Source: an uncultured Oscillospiraceae bacterium (lineage in GTDB: Bacteria > Bacillota > Clostridia > Oscillospirales > Acutalibacteraceae). From it: a stretch of 36,269 nt of DNA. Positions 15,977 to 23,663 of this stretch are shown piece after piece. A program made the translations under genes and the position numbers. The notes below the pieces were generated by a model, which was given only the letters and a program-made list of their open reading frames with translations, ran no database searches and had not been told where the DNA came from. Position 1 is the stretch's first letter; every line of letters starts with the position of its first letter. Where the stretch lies: assembly GCA_900541975.1 (NCBI GenBank), contig UQLR01000022.1, positions 1 to 36,269 of the forward strand, read 5' to 3'.

Positions 15977-17929
15977 ATGGGAACGTTTAAAAGCATAGGC
16001 AACCTGATCAGAAGCCAAAAACGGCAGCCGGACATTGCCATTGCAAGGCCTGACTTTACCGTGCTTGGTTACATTACCAATTACCAGAATCTGTCTTTAT
16101 CGCTGCGGTTTACGGAGCAATCTCAAATTACTTTTGAGGTTGCGCGCCGCTATTATGACAAAGAAGCGGGCGCATACCAGAAAAACGACTGCGCGCAGCA
16201 TTTGTCACGCTTAAAGCTTTTGTTCCTGTCCGGTGTCGGCTGGTTTATAATTGATTCTGTCAGAGAAATTTCCGACGGAATTTCTGAAAAGTACGAAGTT
16301 ACGGCATTTTCTTACGAATACGGCCTTTCCTTTCGAGACGTTGAAATTTACAACAGAATATCTGCCGGCGAAGGCACAATGGAACTGACGCTGGAACGGA
16401 TTTTAACCCGCGTATGCGCAAGCAGCAACTGGAGCGTTGGGCACCTGGCGGAGGACTGCGGGGCCATGCAGCGAACTTTTGAACAGATTATTCAAAAAAA
16501 CTGGTACGATTTTTTAAAGGAAGACGTGGAAGATTCCTTTAATGTAATCCTCGTGTTTGATTGCCTGGAATTTAAAATTAATGTGTACACACAGGAGGAT
16601 ATACAGGTTCTTGATAATAGCGGCCTGTATTTAAGCTATGGAAATTTGCTTAAAGATGCAGAGATTGAGCAGCTCAACGACCCGGTAAGCACGGTGCTGA
16701 CGGTTTCTGGTGAAAACGGGCTGACGATAACGCCTGTTAACCCACTGTGTATTAATAAAATCTACTGTTTTACACCATATATGACCAGCGAATGGATGGA
16801 GCCGTCGCTGATTGAGGCAATTACAAAATGGCAGAATAAGGTCGCAGCGTATGAACCCGTGGTGAAGTATTTGTCCTGGGCCGTGCAGAGTATGATGGAA
16901 AAGCGCAACGAGCTGGAAAAGGAACGTTTAAATTATGAAGCCGATGCAGAAAAATACCATCAGTTGTACAACGCAACGCCAAATGGCACGGCAACAAACG
17001 CACAAAAAATGATTTACCTGGATAATTACAAAACCTATTCCAATTTAAGAGAACACCGGCAAAGCTGGATTGACGTGTATGACGATATGATCTATACGCT
17101 GGAAGGAGGCGGATACTCCCCGGTTAGCGGAAGCTACAAAGGACAAAACGAGGTGGAGGACCTGACCGAATATTTGACCGAAACCGTTGATATGCTTGAG
17201 CAGGATTTTAACAGCGAAGATGAAATTTTATGCTACTATGTTTTAAACGATAATCCGGACACCCCCGGCACCTGGAGCAAATATTCTTTTGCGTACCAAA
17301 GAATTACCTATACCAGGCTGCAGATTCTTTCGAAATACTGTTCCAGCGCAGCGGTAAACGGGTTTCAGCAAATGATAAATAACGGAAAGAAAATTCCAAA
17401 CCTCGCCAGGCTGCCGCACATTTGCGCCATAGACAACCGCTGCACAGATAGAAACGGCCAGTTTTTGGATGTATGCCCTGCAGCTTTGGAAAGAAATTTT
17501 ACAGACGACCAGCTGGAGATTTTAAAAAACTATTTCTTTGAATCCAGCTACGAAAATAGGCTGTACCGGCTTTCAAACGACAACAGCAAAGGCTCTTATT
17601 ATGGGAAGATCAACACGGCGGAGAAATTATATCAGGATGCAAAGAGCAAAATTGCAGAAATGGCAAAAATCTCTTATTCCTTTGAGTTGAGCTCTGAAAA
17701 TTTTCTTGCAGACAAAGCATATAAAAACATTGCTGACAAGCTGCAGCTGGGCTCAACGCTAAACGCAGAGCTGTTTAAGGGCAGCTGGTACAGTGTTGCG
17801 CTTGTGGGCGCGGATATCCAGTTTGAAAGTCCTGATAACTTTAAAATGCTGTTTGCCAACAAATACAAAATAAAATCGGACAAAGCAACGCTCAGGGAGT
17901 TGCTCGCCAGCCGGCAAGTATCGTTTTAA
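15977..17929 (+). CDS. Tail-associated hub protein (Tal, prophage endopeptidase-tail family)
   Basis: The 650-aa protein follows Dit and fits the Tal/gp27-like hub that forms the tail tip. The N-terminal 350 residues have hub-type features: LSLSLRFTEQSQITFEV, WFIIDSVREISDG, KYEVTAFSYEYGL, and a later VLTVSGENGLTITPVNPL. A helical, charged linker with heptad-like spacing (about residues 285-380) leads to a C-terminal part of mixed structure. No lytic catalytic motif is evident, so a cell-wall-degrading activity cannot be claimed. The ribosome site (AGGAGG) lies at the end of the Dit gene. The next gene, a baseplate fibre, starts 19 bases downstream. Confidence 0.7.
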   Translation: MGTFKSIGNLIRSQKRQPDIAIARPDFTVLGYITNYQNLSLSLRFTEQSQITFEVARRYYDKEAGAYQKNDCAQHLSRLKLLFLSGVGWFIIDSVREISDGISEKYEVTAFSYEYGLSFRDVEIYNRISAGEGTMELTLERILTRVCASSNWSVGHLAEDCGAMQRTFEQIIQKNWYDFLKEDVEDSFNVILVFDCLEFKINVYTQEDIQVLDNSGLYLSYGNLLKDAEIEQLNDPVSTVLTVSGENGLTITPVNPLCINKIYCFTPYMTSEWMEPSLIEAITKWQNKVAAYEPVVKYLSWAVQSMMEKRNELEKERLNYEADAEKYHQLYNATPNGTATNAQKMIYLDNYKTYSNLREHRQSWIDVYDDMIYTLEGGGYSPVSGSYKGQNEVEDLTEYLTETVDMLEQDFNSEDEILCYYVLNDNPDTPGTWSKYSFAYQRITYTRLQILSKYCSSAAVNGFQQMINNGKKIPNLARLPHICAIDNRCTDRNGQFLDVCPAALERNFTDDQLEILKNYFFESSYENRLYRLSNDNSKGSYYGKINTAEKLYQDAKSKIAEMAKISYSFELSSENFLADKAYKNIADKLQLGSTLNAELFKGSWYSVALVGADIQFESPDNFKMLFANKYKIKSDKATLRELLASRQVSF

Positions 17930-17948
17930 AAAAGAAAGGAGAACGCAC

Positions 17949-20891
17949 ATGGTAAATAAACAAATTCATCTATACGCATGGAAGGAAAACAACATCCATT
18001 TGCTTGCCGCAAGCGGAGAAGCAAAGGACCGTTGCGTTTCTTTTGTGCTTTTTGACTCCGACAGCTCTTCCCCCGTGGACCTGACCGGCAAAAGCGCCAT
18101 TTTCATTTGCAGGCACCCTCTGCAAAAAAATCCGGTGCGCATAAACGGCTCTGTAACAGACGCCGAAAACGGTATGGTAGACGTAGTGATTCCGTCTGAT
18201 ATTTGCTTTGAACCCGGAAGCGTCGACTGCGTTTTGGCCGTAAGCCAAAGCAATGGTTCCGTTTTAAAATTTGTTGGAATCGTGATCCATGTAAAGGAAG
18301 GTTTGAATCTGGAAAGCGCTATGCAAAACAGCGGCAAATACGACGCATATTTAAGCATAGTAGACGAGGTACAGCATTTAAAAACAATTGTAGAAAGCTC
18401 AGGCAGCATTCAAGAGGTCATTGCAGCAAGAGGAGAATACGACAGCTTAAACGACCGCCTGGAAGCGTTTTCTGAATCTGTGGATGCCGTTGATACCGAT
18501 TTGGACAACGCAAAGGACATGGAGGAAACGCTCTCTGCGCGCCTTTCCAAAATGGAAAAAGGTACGCGCGCCGACTTTATGGGCCCCAGAGGCAAAAACC
18601 TATTTAATCCGGATAAGGCGCTGCTTCATACCACTTTGGATGCAAACGGCGCGCCTTATGCAAGCGGCGGATATATGCTTACAGATTATATCCCGTTTAC
18701 ACTCGGTACGAAGCTTTATTTTTTTAATGCTTCCAGCTCTTCTGCCGTCAGCAGCCTGAAGGCCGCCGTATACAAGGCAGATAAGAGCTACCGGGCTGAT
18801 ACCGTTGCTTCGGCTACCTATACCTGCACAAATGAAGAAAACGCTTATATTCGTATTGTATTTCCTTCAAGATATTTGAATACGCTGATGATCCAGCATA
18901 CCGCCAGCTATACGGGCTGGGAAGCCTATAAGCCTTCTGTTTTGCCGGAATATCTGCCGCAGGGGCTTGACACCGCTGTAGACAGCATTGTAGAAAACGC
19001 GGCGGACATTGCGCAACTGCAGATTGACCTGGCGGACAAGCTGCCGCTGCATTTTATAATCGGGACAGGGTTTAACCTGAACGATGAGGAAACCATATAC
19101 ACCAGAGGGTACTACATCTTCTTTCATCTTCCGCCGAAAAATAGTGCTACTGGCATGCCGCAGGATGCGCCGCAGGGTGTATACAAGCTTGAAAATTTTC
19201 GGCTTGCAGAAGGCATGCCGTACCGCTTTGTACAGACGCTGACCCTTTTGTTTGGCGGAAACATTGGGGATGATGCTTCTGTTACAGCGAAAACATACGT
19301 GATGAAACGCACGGCGGTCCTTGATCCATACCCTTCTGTAAAGTATTCCGACTGGGTACAGGCATTGCCGGAGATCATCCCGGAAAACTGTGCGTTTATG
19401 CAATTTGACCCGAACGGGCAGCTGCTGTATGAAAGCCAGTATACTTACCTGGGTTATATATACGATCAAAACGGCAACAAGGTTTACGGTAATTATCCAA
19501 CCATTAAATACGATAAAACATATTTTGATTTTGAAAACCGTATATACAGAATTGCATGCAACACCTATGTTACGTTCTGGACGGCGGACGGGACATTTGT
19601 GGACGGCTATGCACGCACATCTGTTTCCGCAACAAATCCGCTTACCATTACAGACATAGACGGGGAATACGACTATATCCTGCTGGGGCTTGTGGGCGCG
19701 GACAAACGCATGTATGGGCTGCCAAAGGGTACGCTGCTTGCAAAGTTTAAGGAAGTATTTGCAGCAAATTCCCCAAACCTGTACCATATGAAAAACACAG
19801 CGCTTGACGCTGCATGGCTTACGGGGTATGCGGTCTCTCCCTGTGGCAACCTGATCGACCGAAAGGCCATTACCAGCGGCACTTACCTTAACAGCTCGGG
19901 TACAGGTATAACCGGACATAATGAGACAGATTTTATCCCGGTTGACCCAACAAAGAAATACCGGCTGAATTTTAAAGCAATCCCTGTATTTTACGATGAA
20001 AACAGAGAATTTATCAGCGGTTACAACGAGACTGTGGCAACGCCTGAAAACACACAGGCGCTGCGGGTACCGGAAAACGCCGTATATATGCGCACAATGA
20101 TCTATGACAATCAACTTGACACAGCGGTGCTTGCAGAAAACGCCTATTTCCAAAACGACCTTCCAACCTATTACACGTTAAACGGCGTAGGCGACATTGG
20201 CACACATATTGCGACAAAAGAAAGAAATGCATTATACGGTAGAACCGCCATATTTTTTGGCGACAGTACAACCGCGGGATCGGACGACGCAGCGGGCGGC
20301 TGGTCGACCTGGATCTATAAGCGCAATCTATCCATGCGCTGTTTGAACTGCGGCGTATATGGAGCTACCTTTGGCAGTGCAAGCAAACAATGGTTTGACG
20401 GAGCAGAGAATCAGGCAAGCCTGCCGGACGAGGCGGATTATGTCATTATCCAGGCGTATACCAGCGGTATGTACGGAGACAGCCCGCAAAAACCAATTGG
20501 TACAGTCAGTGAATTTGATTATACTGTAACGCCTGCTACGGCGGACACAACCACTTACAGCGGCGAGGCGGAAAAATTTTTGCTGCAATGCATAAACCGC
20601 TGGCACGGGAAAAAGCTTGGGATAATCATTGGATATAAAGCAGAAGCGCATCTTGCCCAAAACAGCCCATACCGGCAGTTTGCAGAGCAGATACGCGTAT
20701 TATGCCGCAAATACAGCATCCCGGTGCTGGATTTACAAAACAGCAGCACAATCCCCTGCTACACACAGGATCAAATCGACGCCTATTTCTATAAGGCCGC
20801 CGGACAGGAACATGGCGACGGCGTGCACCTGAATGCAAAAGGCAACGCAATTGTCTCTGCCAAAATAGAAGCGTGGATGAAAACATTATAA
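17949..20891 (+). CDS. Baseplate fibre (BppU-like N-terminus) with C-terminal SGNH hydrolase
   Basis: The 980-aa protein is the likely receptor-binding fibre. Residues 1-120 resemble the BppU N-terminal baseplate-attachment domain (VSFVLFDSDSSSPVDLTGKSAIF, quoted in part). Residues about 130-215 form a coiled coil. The middle holds beta-rich repeats of carbohydrate-binding character; two segments begin similarly (SPNLYHMKNTAL and GKNLFNPDKALL). Residues about 765-980 form an SGNH/GDSL hydrolase: FFGDS with Ser773 as nucleophile, and DGVH with Asp957 and His960. The block III Asn normally in GxND is not obvious (IIQAYTSGMYGD). Such a domain would deacylate a cell-wall or capsule glycan during binding. 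This is inference. Confidence 0.75.
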   Translation: MVNKQIHLYAWKENNIHLLAASGEAKDRCVSFVLFDSDSSSPVDLTGKSAIFICRHPLQKNPVRINGSVTDAENGMVDVVIPSDICFEPGSVDCVLAVSQSNGSVLKFVGIVIHVKEGLNLESAMQNSGKYDAYLSIVDEVQHLKTIVESSGSIQEVIAARGEYDSLNDRLEAFSESVDAVDTDLDNAKDMEETLSARLSKMEKGTRADFMGPRGKNLFNPDKALLHTTLDANGAPYASGGYMLTDYIPFTLGTKLYFFNASSSSAVSSLKAAVYKADKSYRADTVASATYTCTNEENAYIRIVFPSRYLNTLMIQHTASYTGWEAYKPSVLPEYLPQGLDTAVDSIVENAADIAQLQIDLADKLPLHFIIGTGFNLNDEETIYTRGYYIFFHLPPKNSATGMPQDAPQGVYKLENFRLAEGMPYRFVQTLTLLFGGNIGDDASVTAKTYVMKRTAVLDPYPSVKYSDWVQALPEIIPENCAFMQFDPNGQLLYESQYTYLGYIYDQNGNKVYGNYPTIKYDKTYFDFENRIYRIACNTYVTFWTADGTFVDGYARTSVSATNPLTITDIDGEYDYILLGLVGADKRMYGLPKGTLLAKFKEVFAANSPNLYHMKNTALDAAWLTGYAVSPCGNLIDRKAITSGTYLNSSGTGITGHNETDFIPVDPTKKYRLNFKAIPVFYDENREFISGYNETVATPENTQALRVPENAVYMRTMIYDNQLDTAVLAENAYFQNDLPTYYTLNGVGDIGTHIATKERNALYGRTAIFFGDSTTAGSDDAAGGWSTWIYKRNLSMRCLNCGVYGATFGSASKQWFDGAENQASLPDEADYVIIQAYTSGMYGDSPQKPIGTVSEFDYTVTPATADTTTYSGEAEKFLLQCINRWHGKKLGIIIGYKAEAHLAQNSPYRQFAEQIRVLCRKYSIPVLDLQNSSTIPCYTQDQIDAYFYKAAGQEHGDGVHLNAKGNAIVSAKIEAWMKTL

Positions 20892-20906
20892 AGGAGGTGA
20901 AAAAAT

Positions 20907-21131
20907 ATGACGTATAAGAACTGCAAAATTTTGATTGAGGCGGGGCGGTATACGTATGAAAACATGTTTTCTATGCTCGACCTGTTTTTGCTTATAGGCA
21001 GAATTACACAGGAACAATACATAGAGCTTACAGGCATGTTGGTAAACCCTGATATACCGCAAACACCTGCAACGGAAGACCAGACAGAAAGCACTGTGAC
21101 AGACAATCAGCAAACAGCGGATACTGAATAA
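20907..21131 (+). CDS. XkdX-like small tail protein
   Basis: The protein has 74 aa. The segment LLIGRITQEQYIELTGML (residues 29-46) matches the XkdX-type pattern of a short helix with ITxEQYxELTG, found in small proteins next to phage tail fibres and lysis genes in Bacillus and Clostridia. The C-terminal third is acidic and rich in Thr and Gln, probably disordered. A very strong AAAGGAGGTG ribosome site precedes the start. The function of the family is not established. Confidence 0.6.
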   Translation: MTYKNCKILIEAGRYTYENMFSMLDLFLLIGRITQEQYIELTGMLVNPDIPQTPATEDQTESTVTDNQQTADTE

Positions 21132-21148
21132 CAAAAGGAAGTGGAACA

Positions 21149-21880
21149 ATGGCAACGCAAAGAGAGGCCGTGATTACCCTTGCAAAAAAAGAACTGGGTT
21201 ACACGGAAGGCTCCAACGGTTGGACCAAGTTTGGACAGTGGTATGCAGAATATATGCATTGTGAAAACCAGGGCTTTGAAACTGCCGACTGGTGCGCCAT
21301 GTTCTGCGCATGGTGCATGCAAAAAGCCGGGCTTACTTCCAGCCAGACGGTGTTTACAGCAAGCGCTGGCCCTACAGGCGAAACACTTTGGAAAGAGAAA
21401 GGGCTTTGGAAAAATGCAGCCTATATGCCAAAGGTGGGAGATCTGCTTCATTTTACCTGGGGGCACGTGGGACTGGTGGAAAAAGTAAACGGCAATACCG
21501 TACATACAATTGAAGGTAATTCCAGCAACACGGTTGCGCAACGCAATTACAGCTTGAGCTACAGCGGCATACGCGGTTATGCCGCGCCAAGATACAAAGA
21601 AGAAAGCGGGGAAAATTATATGGAAGTGGCAAAAGGCGACATCAATAATTTTGCTTACTGTGTAAAGTCGGATTTAAAATATCTAAAGCTGCTGGGGTAC
21701 ATCAAGACATCTGTTGACGACAAAACGGGCTATGGAGAGGGGTCTGAAAAGGCTGTCAGGGAATTTCAGGAAAAAACCGGACTCACAGTTGACGGAATCG
21801 TCGGGGAAAAAACCCTCCGTAAAATGCGCGAGGTCATTACAAAGCAGCTTAACGCCGCAAAATCTGCGCTTGGTGCGTAA
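21149..21880 (+). CDS. Endolysin: CHAP domain plus peptidoglycan-binding domain
   Basis: The 243-aa protein begins with a CHAP-type amidase/endopeptidase domain (about residues 5-145). The catalytic Cys49 lies in DWCAMFCAWCM, His106 in GHVGLVE, and an acidic/Asn partner in EGNSSN (residues 122-126). The C-terminal part (about residues 165-230) is a PG_binding_1-type domain with GYGEGSEKAVREFQEKTGL and VDGIVGEKTLRKM. There is no signal peptide, so release needs the holin encoded downstream. It cleaves host peptidoglycan to let particles out; the exact bond (amide or peptide) cannot be told from sequence. The holin-type genes follow within 15 bases, completing a lysis cassette. Confidence 0.88.
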   Translation: MATQREAVITLAKKELGYTEGSNGWTKFGQWYAEYMHCENQGFETADWCAMFCAWCMQKAGLTSSQTVFTASAGPTGETLWKEKGLWKNAAYMPKVGDLLHFTWGHVGLVEKVNGNTVHTIEGNSSNTVAQRNYSLSYSGIRGYAAPRYKEESGENYMEVAKGDINNFAYCVKSDLKYLKLLGYIKTSVDDKTGYGEGSEKAVREFQEKTGLTVDGIVGEKTLRKMREVITKQLNAAKSALGA

Positions 21881-21892
21881 GGCGGTGAAAAA

Positions 21893-22126
21893 ATGCCAAC
21901 GGATTTCTGGATTGCTGTCCTTGCCCTTGCAGGAACGCTGATAGGCAGCGGCGGTGGAATTTTGGCGGCGAGCCGCTTGACAAATTACCGGATCAGGCAG
22001 CTGGAAAAGCGTGTGGAAAAACACAACAGCGTTGTAGAGCGGACTGCACTTTTGGAAAAAGAAATCAACGTAGCCAACCACAGAATTAAAGATCTGGAGG
22101 AAGAGATGAGAAAAAATGAATATTAA
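21893..22126 (+). CDS. XhlA/haemolysin-like lysis accessory protein
   Basis: The 77-aa protein has one N-terminal hydrophobic segment (residues 6-27, IAVLALAGTLIGSGGGILAA) followed by a basic-acidic amphipathic coiled coil (RIRQLEKRVEKHNSV to EEMRKNEY). This layout resembles XhlA-type proteins, which act with the holin, although in XhlA the membrane segment is usually C-terminal. It overlaps the holin gene by 11 bases, so the two are translationally coupled. Confidence 0.6.
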   Translation: MPTDFWIAVLALAGTLIGSGGGILAASRLTNYRIRQLEKRVEKHNSVVERTALLEKEINVANHRIKDLEEEMRKNEY

Positions 22127-22391
22127 CTGGAAGGTAAGAATAAAAAACCCGATCTTCTGGGCAGAGGTCGCCGTATCTGTTTTTGCGCCAATTCTCGCTT
22201 ATTTGGGATGGAGCTTTTCCGATTTGACCACCTGGGGCAAACTTGGAACACTGCTTGTGCAGGCGGCTTCTAACCCTGTGGTCGTTGTTTCCGTACTGGT
22301 TAGCTTATGGAATACCATTAACGATCCCACAACCGCGGGTCTTGGGGACAGTAAAAATGCCATGCATTATAAAACGCCGAAAAAATCCTAG
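22116..22391 (+). CDS. phiLC3-family holin
   Basis: The 91-aa protein starts MNINWKVRIKNPIFW, typical of the phiLC3 holin family. It has two membrane segments (about residues 15-34 and 48-65), and ends with the family signature NDPTTAGLGDSKNAMHYKTP. It forms the membrane lesion that lets the CHAP endolysin reach the wall. It is the last gene of the tail operon; a strong terminator begins 7 bases after its stop. Confidence 0.9.
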   Translation: MNINWKVRIKNPIFWAEVAVSVFAPILAYLGWSFSDLTTWGKLGTLLVQAASNPVVVVSVLVSLWNTINDPTTAGLGDSKNAMHYKTPKKS

Positions 22392-22397
22392 TACTAT

Positions 22398-22427
22398 GGG
22401 CAGAGAAATTTCTCTGCCCATTTTTTT
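22398..22427 (+). terminator. Strong terminator closing the tail-lysis operon
   Basis: A perfect 11-bp palindrome, GGGCAGAGAAA with TTTCTCTGCCC (22398-22419), is followed by ATTTTTTT. It marks the right end of the island and separates it from pyrB. The remaining bases up to 22549 hold only the pyrB promoter and ribosome site. Confidence 0.9.
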
Positions 22428-22490
22428 ACGGATTTCTTTGTAAGCAAGCGGATAAAGGCGTATACAGATTCTTATTTTTCCGGAAAATGC

Positions 22491-22518
22491 TTGTTATTTC
22501 TTTTTTCTGTGTTAAAAT
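22491..22518 (+). promoter_or_regulatory. Predicted pyrB promoter
   Basis: TTGTTA (22491-22496), a 16-base spacer and TAAAAT (22513-22518). The leader to the TTG start would be only about 25 bases, too short for a PyrR-type attenuator, and no such structure is visible. No SOS-like operator is present. Confidence 0.5.
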
Positions 22519-22549
22519 GATAGAAAATGACATACGGTGGTGTTTTCTA

Positions 22550-23617
22550 TTGTTTGCAAATGTGATTGACCTGGAAGAGATCACTTTACAGGACCTGCAA
22601 AAAATTATTGACCTTGCCGGCGAGATTAAAAAATCCCCCGCCGTTTACAGCGAAAGCTGCCGGGGAAAAATACTGGCAACGCTTTTTTATGAGCCCTCTA
22701 CCAGAACACAAATGTCTTTCCAAACCGCTATGATGCGCCTTGGCGGAAACACAATCGGGTTTGACAACCCTATGAATTCTTCCGTTGCAAAAGGGGAAAG
22801 TTTAAAAGATACAATAAAAATCGTAAGCGGCTATGCCGATATCATTGCCATGCGCCATCCGCTTGAGGGCAGCACGAGGGCGGCGTCACTTTATTCTTCC
22901 GTTCCCGTCATCAACGGCGGCGACGGCGGGCACCTGCACCCAACGCAAACGCTTACCGACCTTGTAACGCTTTATAACGAAAAGGGGCGTTTGCATGATT
23001 TATGCATTGGCCTGTGCGGCGACCTGAAAAACGGGCGCACCGTTCATTCCTTTATAAAAACCATGTCGCATTTTCGTGGCAACCGTTTTATTCTGGTTTC
23101 TACCAAAGAGCTGGGAATTCCCCATTATATTAAGGATACTCTGCATGCGGCCGGCTGCAATTATACGGAAATCACCACTTTAAAAGAAGCAATTCCTCTG
23201 CTAGATGTACTGTATATGACACGCATTCAGCGTGAACGTTTTAAAAATGAAGCAGAATATCAAAAACAGCGCGGCGTATATATTTTGGATGCAGAAAAAT
23301 TGCGTTTTGCAAAGAAAGATCTGAAAATTCTGCATCCGCTGCCCCGCGTGGATGAAATTGCTGTTGAAGTAGACGACGACAGCAGAGCGATTTATTTTGA
23401 CCAGGCGGTATACGGGATGTATGCGCGCATGGCGCTGATTTTGCTTATGCTGCAATCTCCCCCCGCGCTCAAAAACGAAACGCCTGCTTCCACGCATCTG
23501 CACCGCTGCAACAATCCAAGATGCATAACAAGCACAGAACCGTATCTTCCGTGTATCTTTAAAGACAACGGGGACATGCTGATATGCAATTATTGTGAAA
23601 ACAGAATGTTGATATAA
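22550..23617 (+). CDS. pyrB: Aspartate carbamoyltransferase fused to a PyrI-type zinc domain
   Basis: The 355-aa enzyme catalyses carbamoyl phosphate plus aspartate to carbamoyl-aspartate in pyrimidine synthesis. Visible motifs: FYEPSTRTQ with Ser50-Thr53 for carbamoyl phosphate, Lys81 in AKGES, MRHPLEG (Arg102, His103), the HPTQTLTDL loop (130-138), and HPLPRVDEI. After the catalytic domain (about 1-308) comes a 38-residue tail with Cys320-x4-Cys325 and Cys346-x2-Cys349. This has the same spacing pattern and end (NYCENRM) as the zinc domain of the regulatory chain PyrI. The allosteric nucleotide-binding part of PyrI is missing. The start is TTG at 22550 behind GGTGGTG; upstream in-frame ATGs overlap the promoter. 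It is monocistronic in this window. Confidence 0.93.
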   Translation: MFANVIDLEEITLQDLQKIIDLAGEIKKSPAVYSESCRGKILATLFYEPSTRTQMSFQTAMMRLGGNTIGFDNPMNSSVAKGESLKDTIKIVSGYADIIAMRHPLEGSTRAASLYSSVPVINGGDGGHLHPTQTLTDLVTLYNEKGRLHDLCIGLCGDLKNGRTVHSFIKTMSHFRGNRFILVSTKELGIPHYIKDTLHAAGCNYTEITTLKEAIPLLDVLYMTRIQRERFKNEAEYQKQRGVYILDAEKLRFAKKDLKILHPLPRVDEIAVEVDDDSRAIYFDQAVYGMYARMALILLMLQSPPALKNETPASTHLHRCNNPRCITSTEPYLPCIFKDNGDMLICNYCENRMLI

Positions 23618-23623
23618 AAAGCG

Positions 23624-23658
23624 CCCCTATTCCTGGCTGAACAACCAAGGAATAGGGG
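23624..23658. terminator. Bidirectional terminator between pyrB and the ABC transporter gene
   Basis: The stem CCCCTATTCCTGG (23624-23636) pairs with CCAAGGAATAGGGG (23645-23658), with one bulged A. T-rich stretches flank both sides (TATTTTATT on the plus strand, GCGCTTTTTATA on the minus strand), so it serves both convergent genes. Confidence 0.85.
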
Positions 23659-23663
23659 GTATT

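Larger units (their letters stand above)
89..22427. mobile_element. Headless phage-tail island (F-type tailocin-like) with its own RNA polymerase
   Basis: The block has a regulatory left arm (89-5226) and a rightward tail and lysis operon (5510-22391) closed by a strong terminator. The order tube, chaperone, tape measure, Dit, Tal, baseplate fibre, XkdX-like, endolysin, XhlA-like, holin is the classical siphophage order. No gene for terminase, portal, capsid protease, major capsid protein, tail sheath or replication was found. The left limit is not certain because the window begins 88 bases from the first gene. The right limit is the terminator before pyrB. No flanking direct repeat or tRNA was seen, so the mode of insertion is unknown. 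The tailocin interpretation is inference. A defective prophage whose head genes were lost, or lie further left, is the main alternative. Confidence 0.75.

Noticed and set aside
18867..20153. A 428-codon open frame on the minus strand
   Set aside because: It lies wholly opposite the baseplate fibre gene, has no ribosome site, and its composition is that of a reverse frame of a coding gene.
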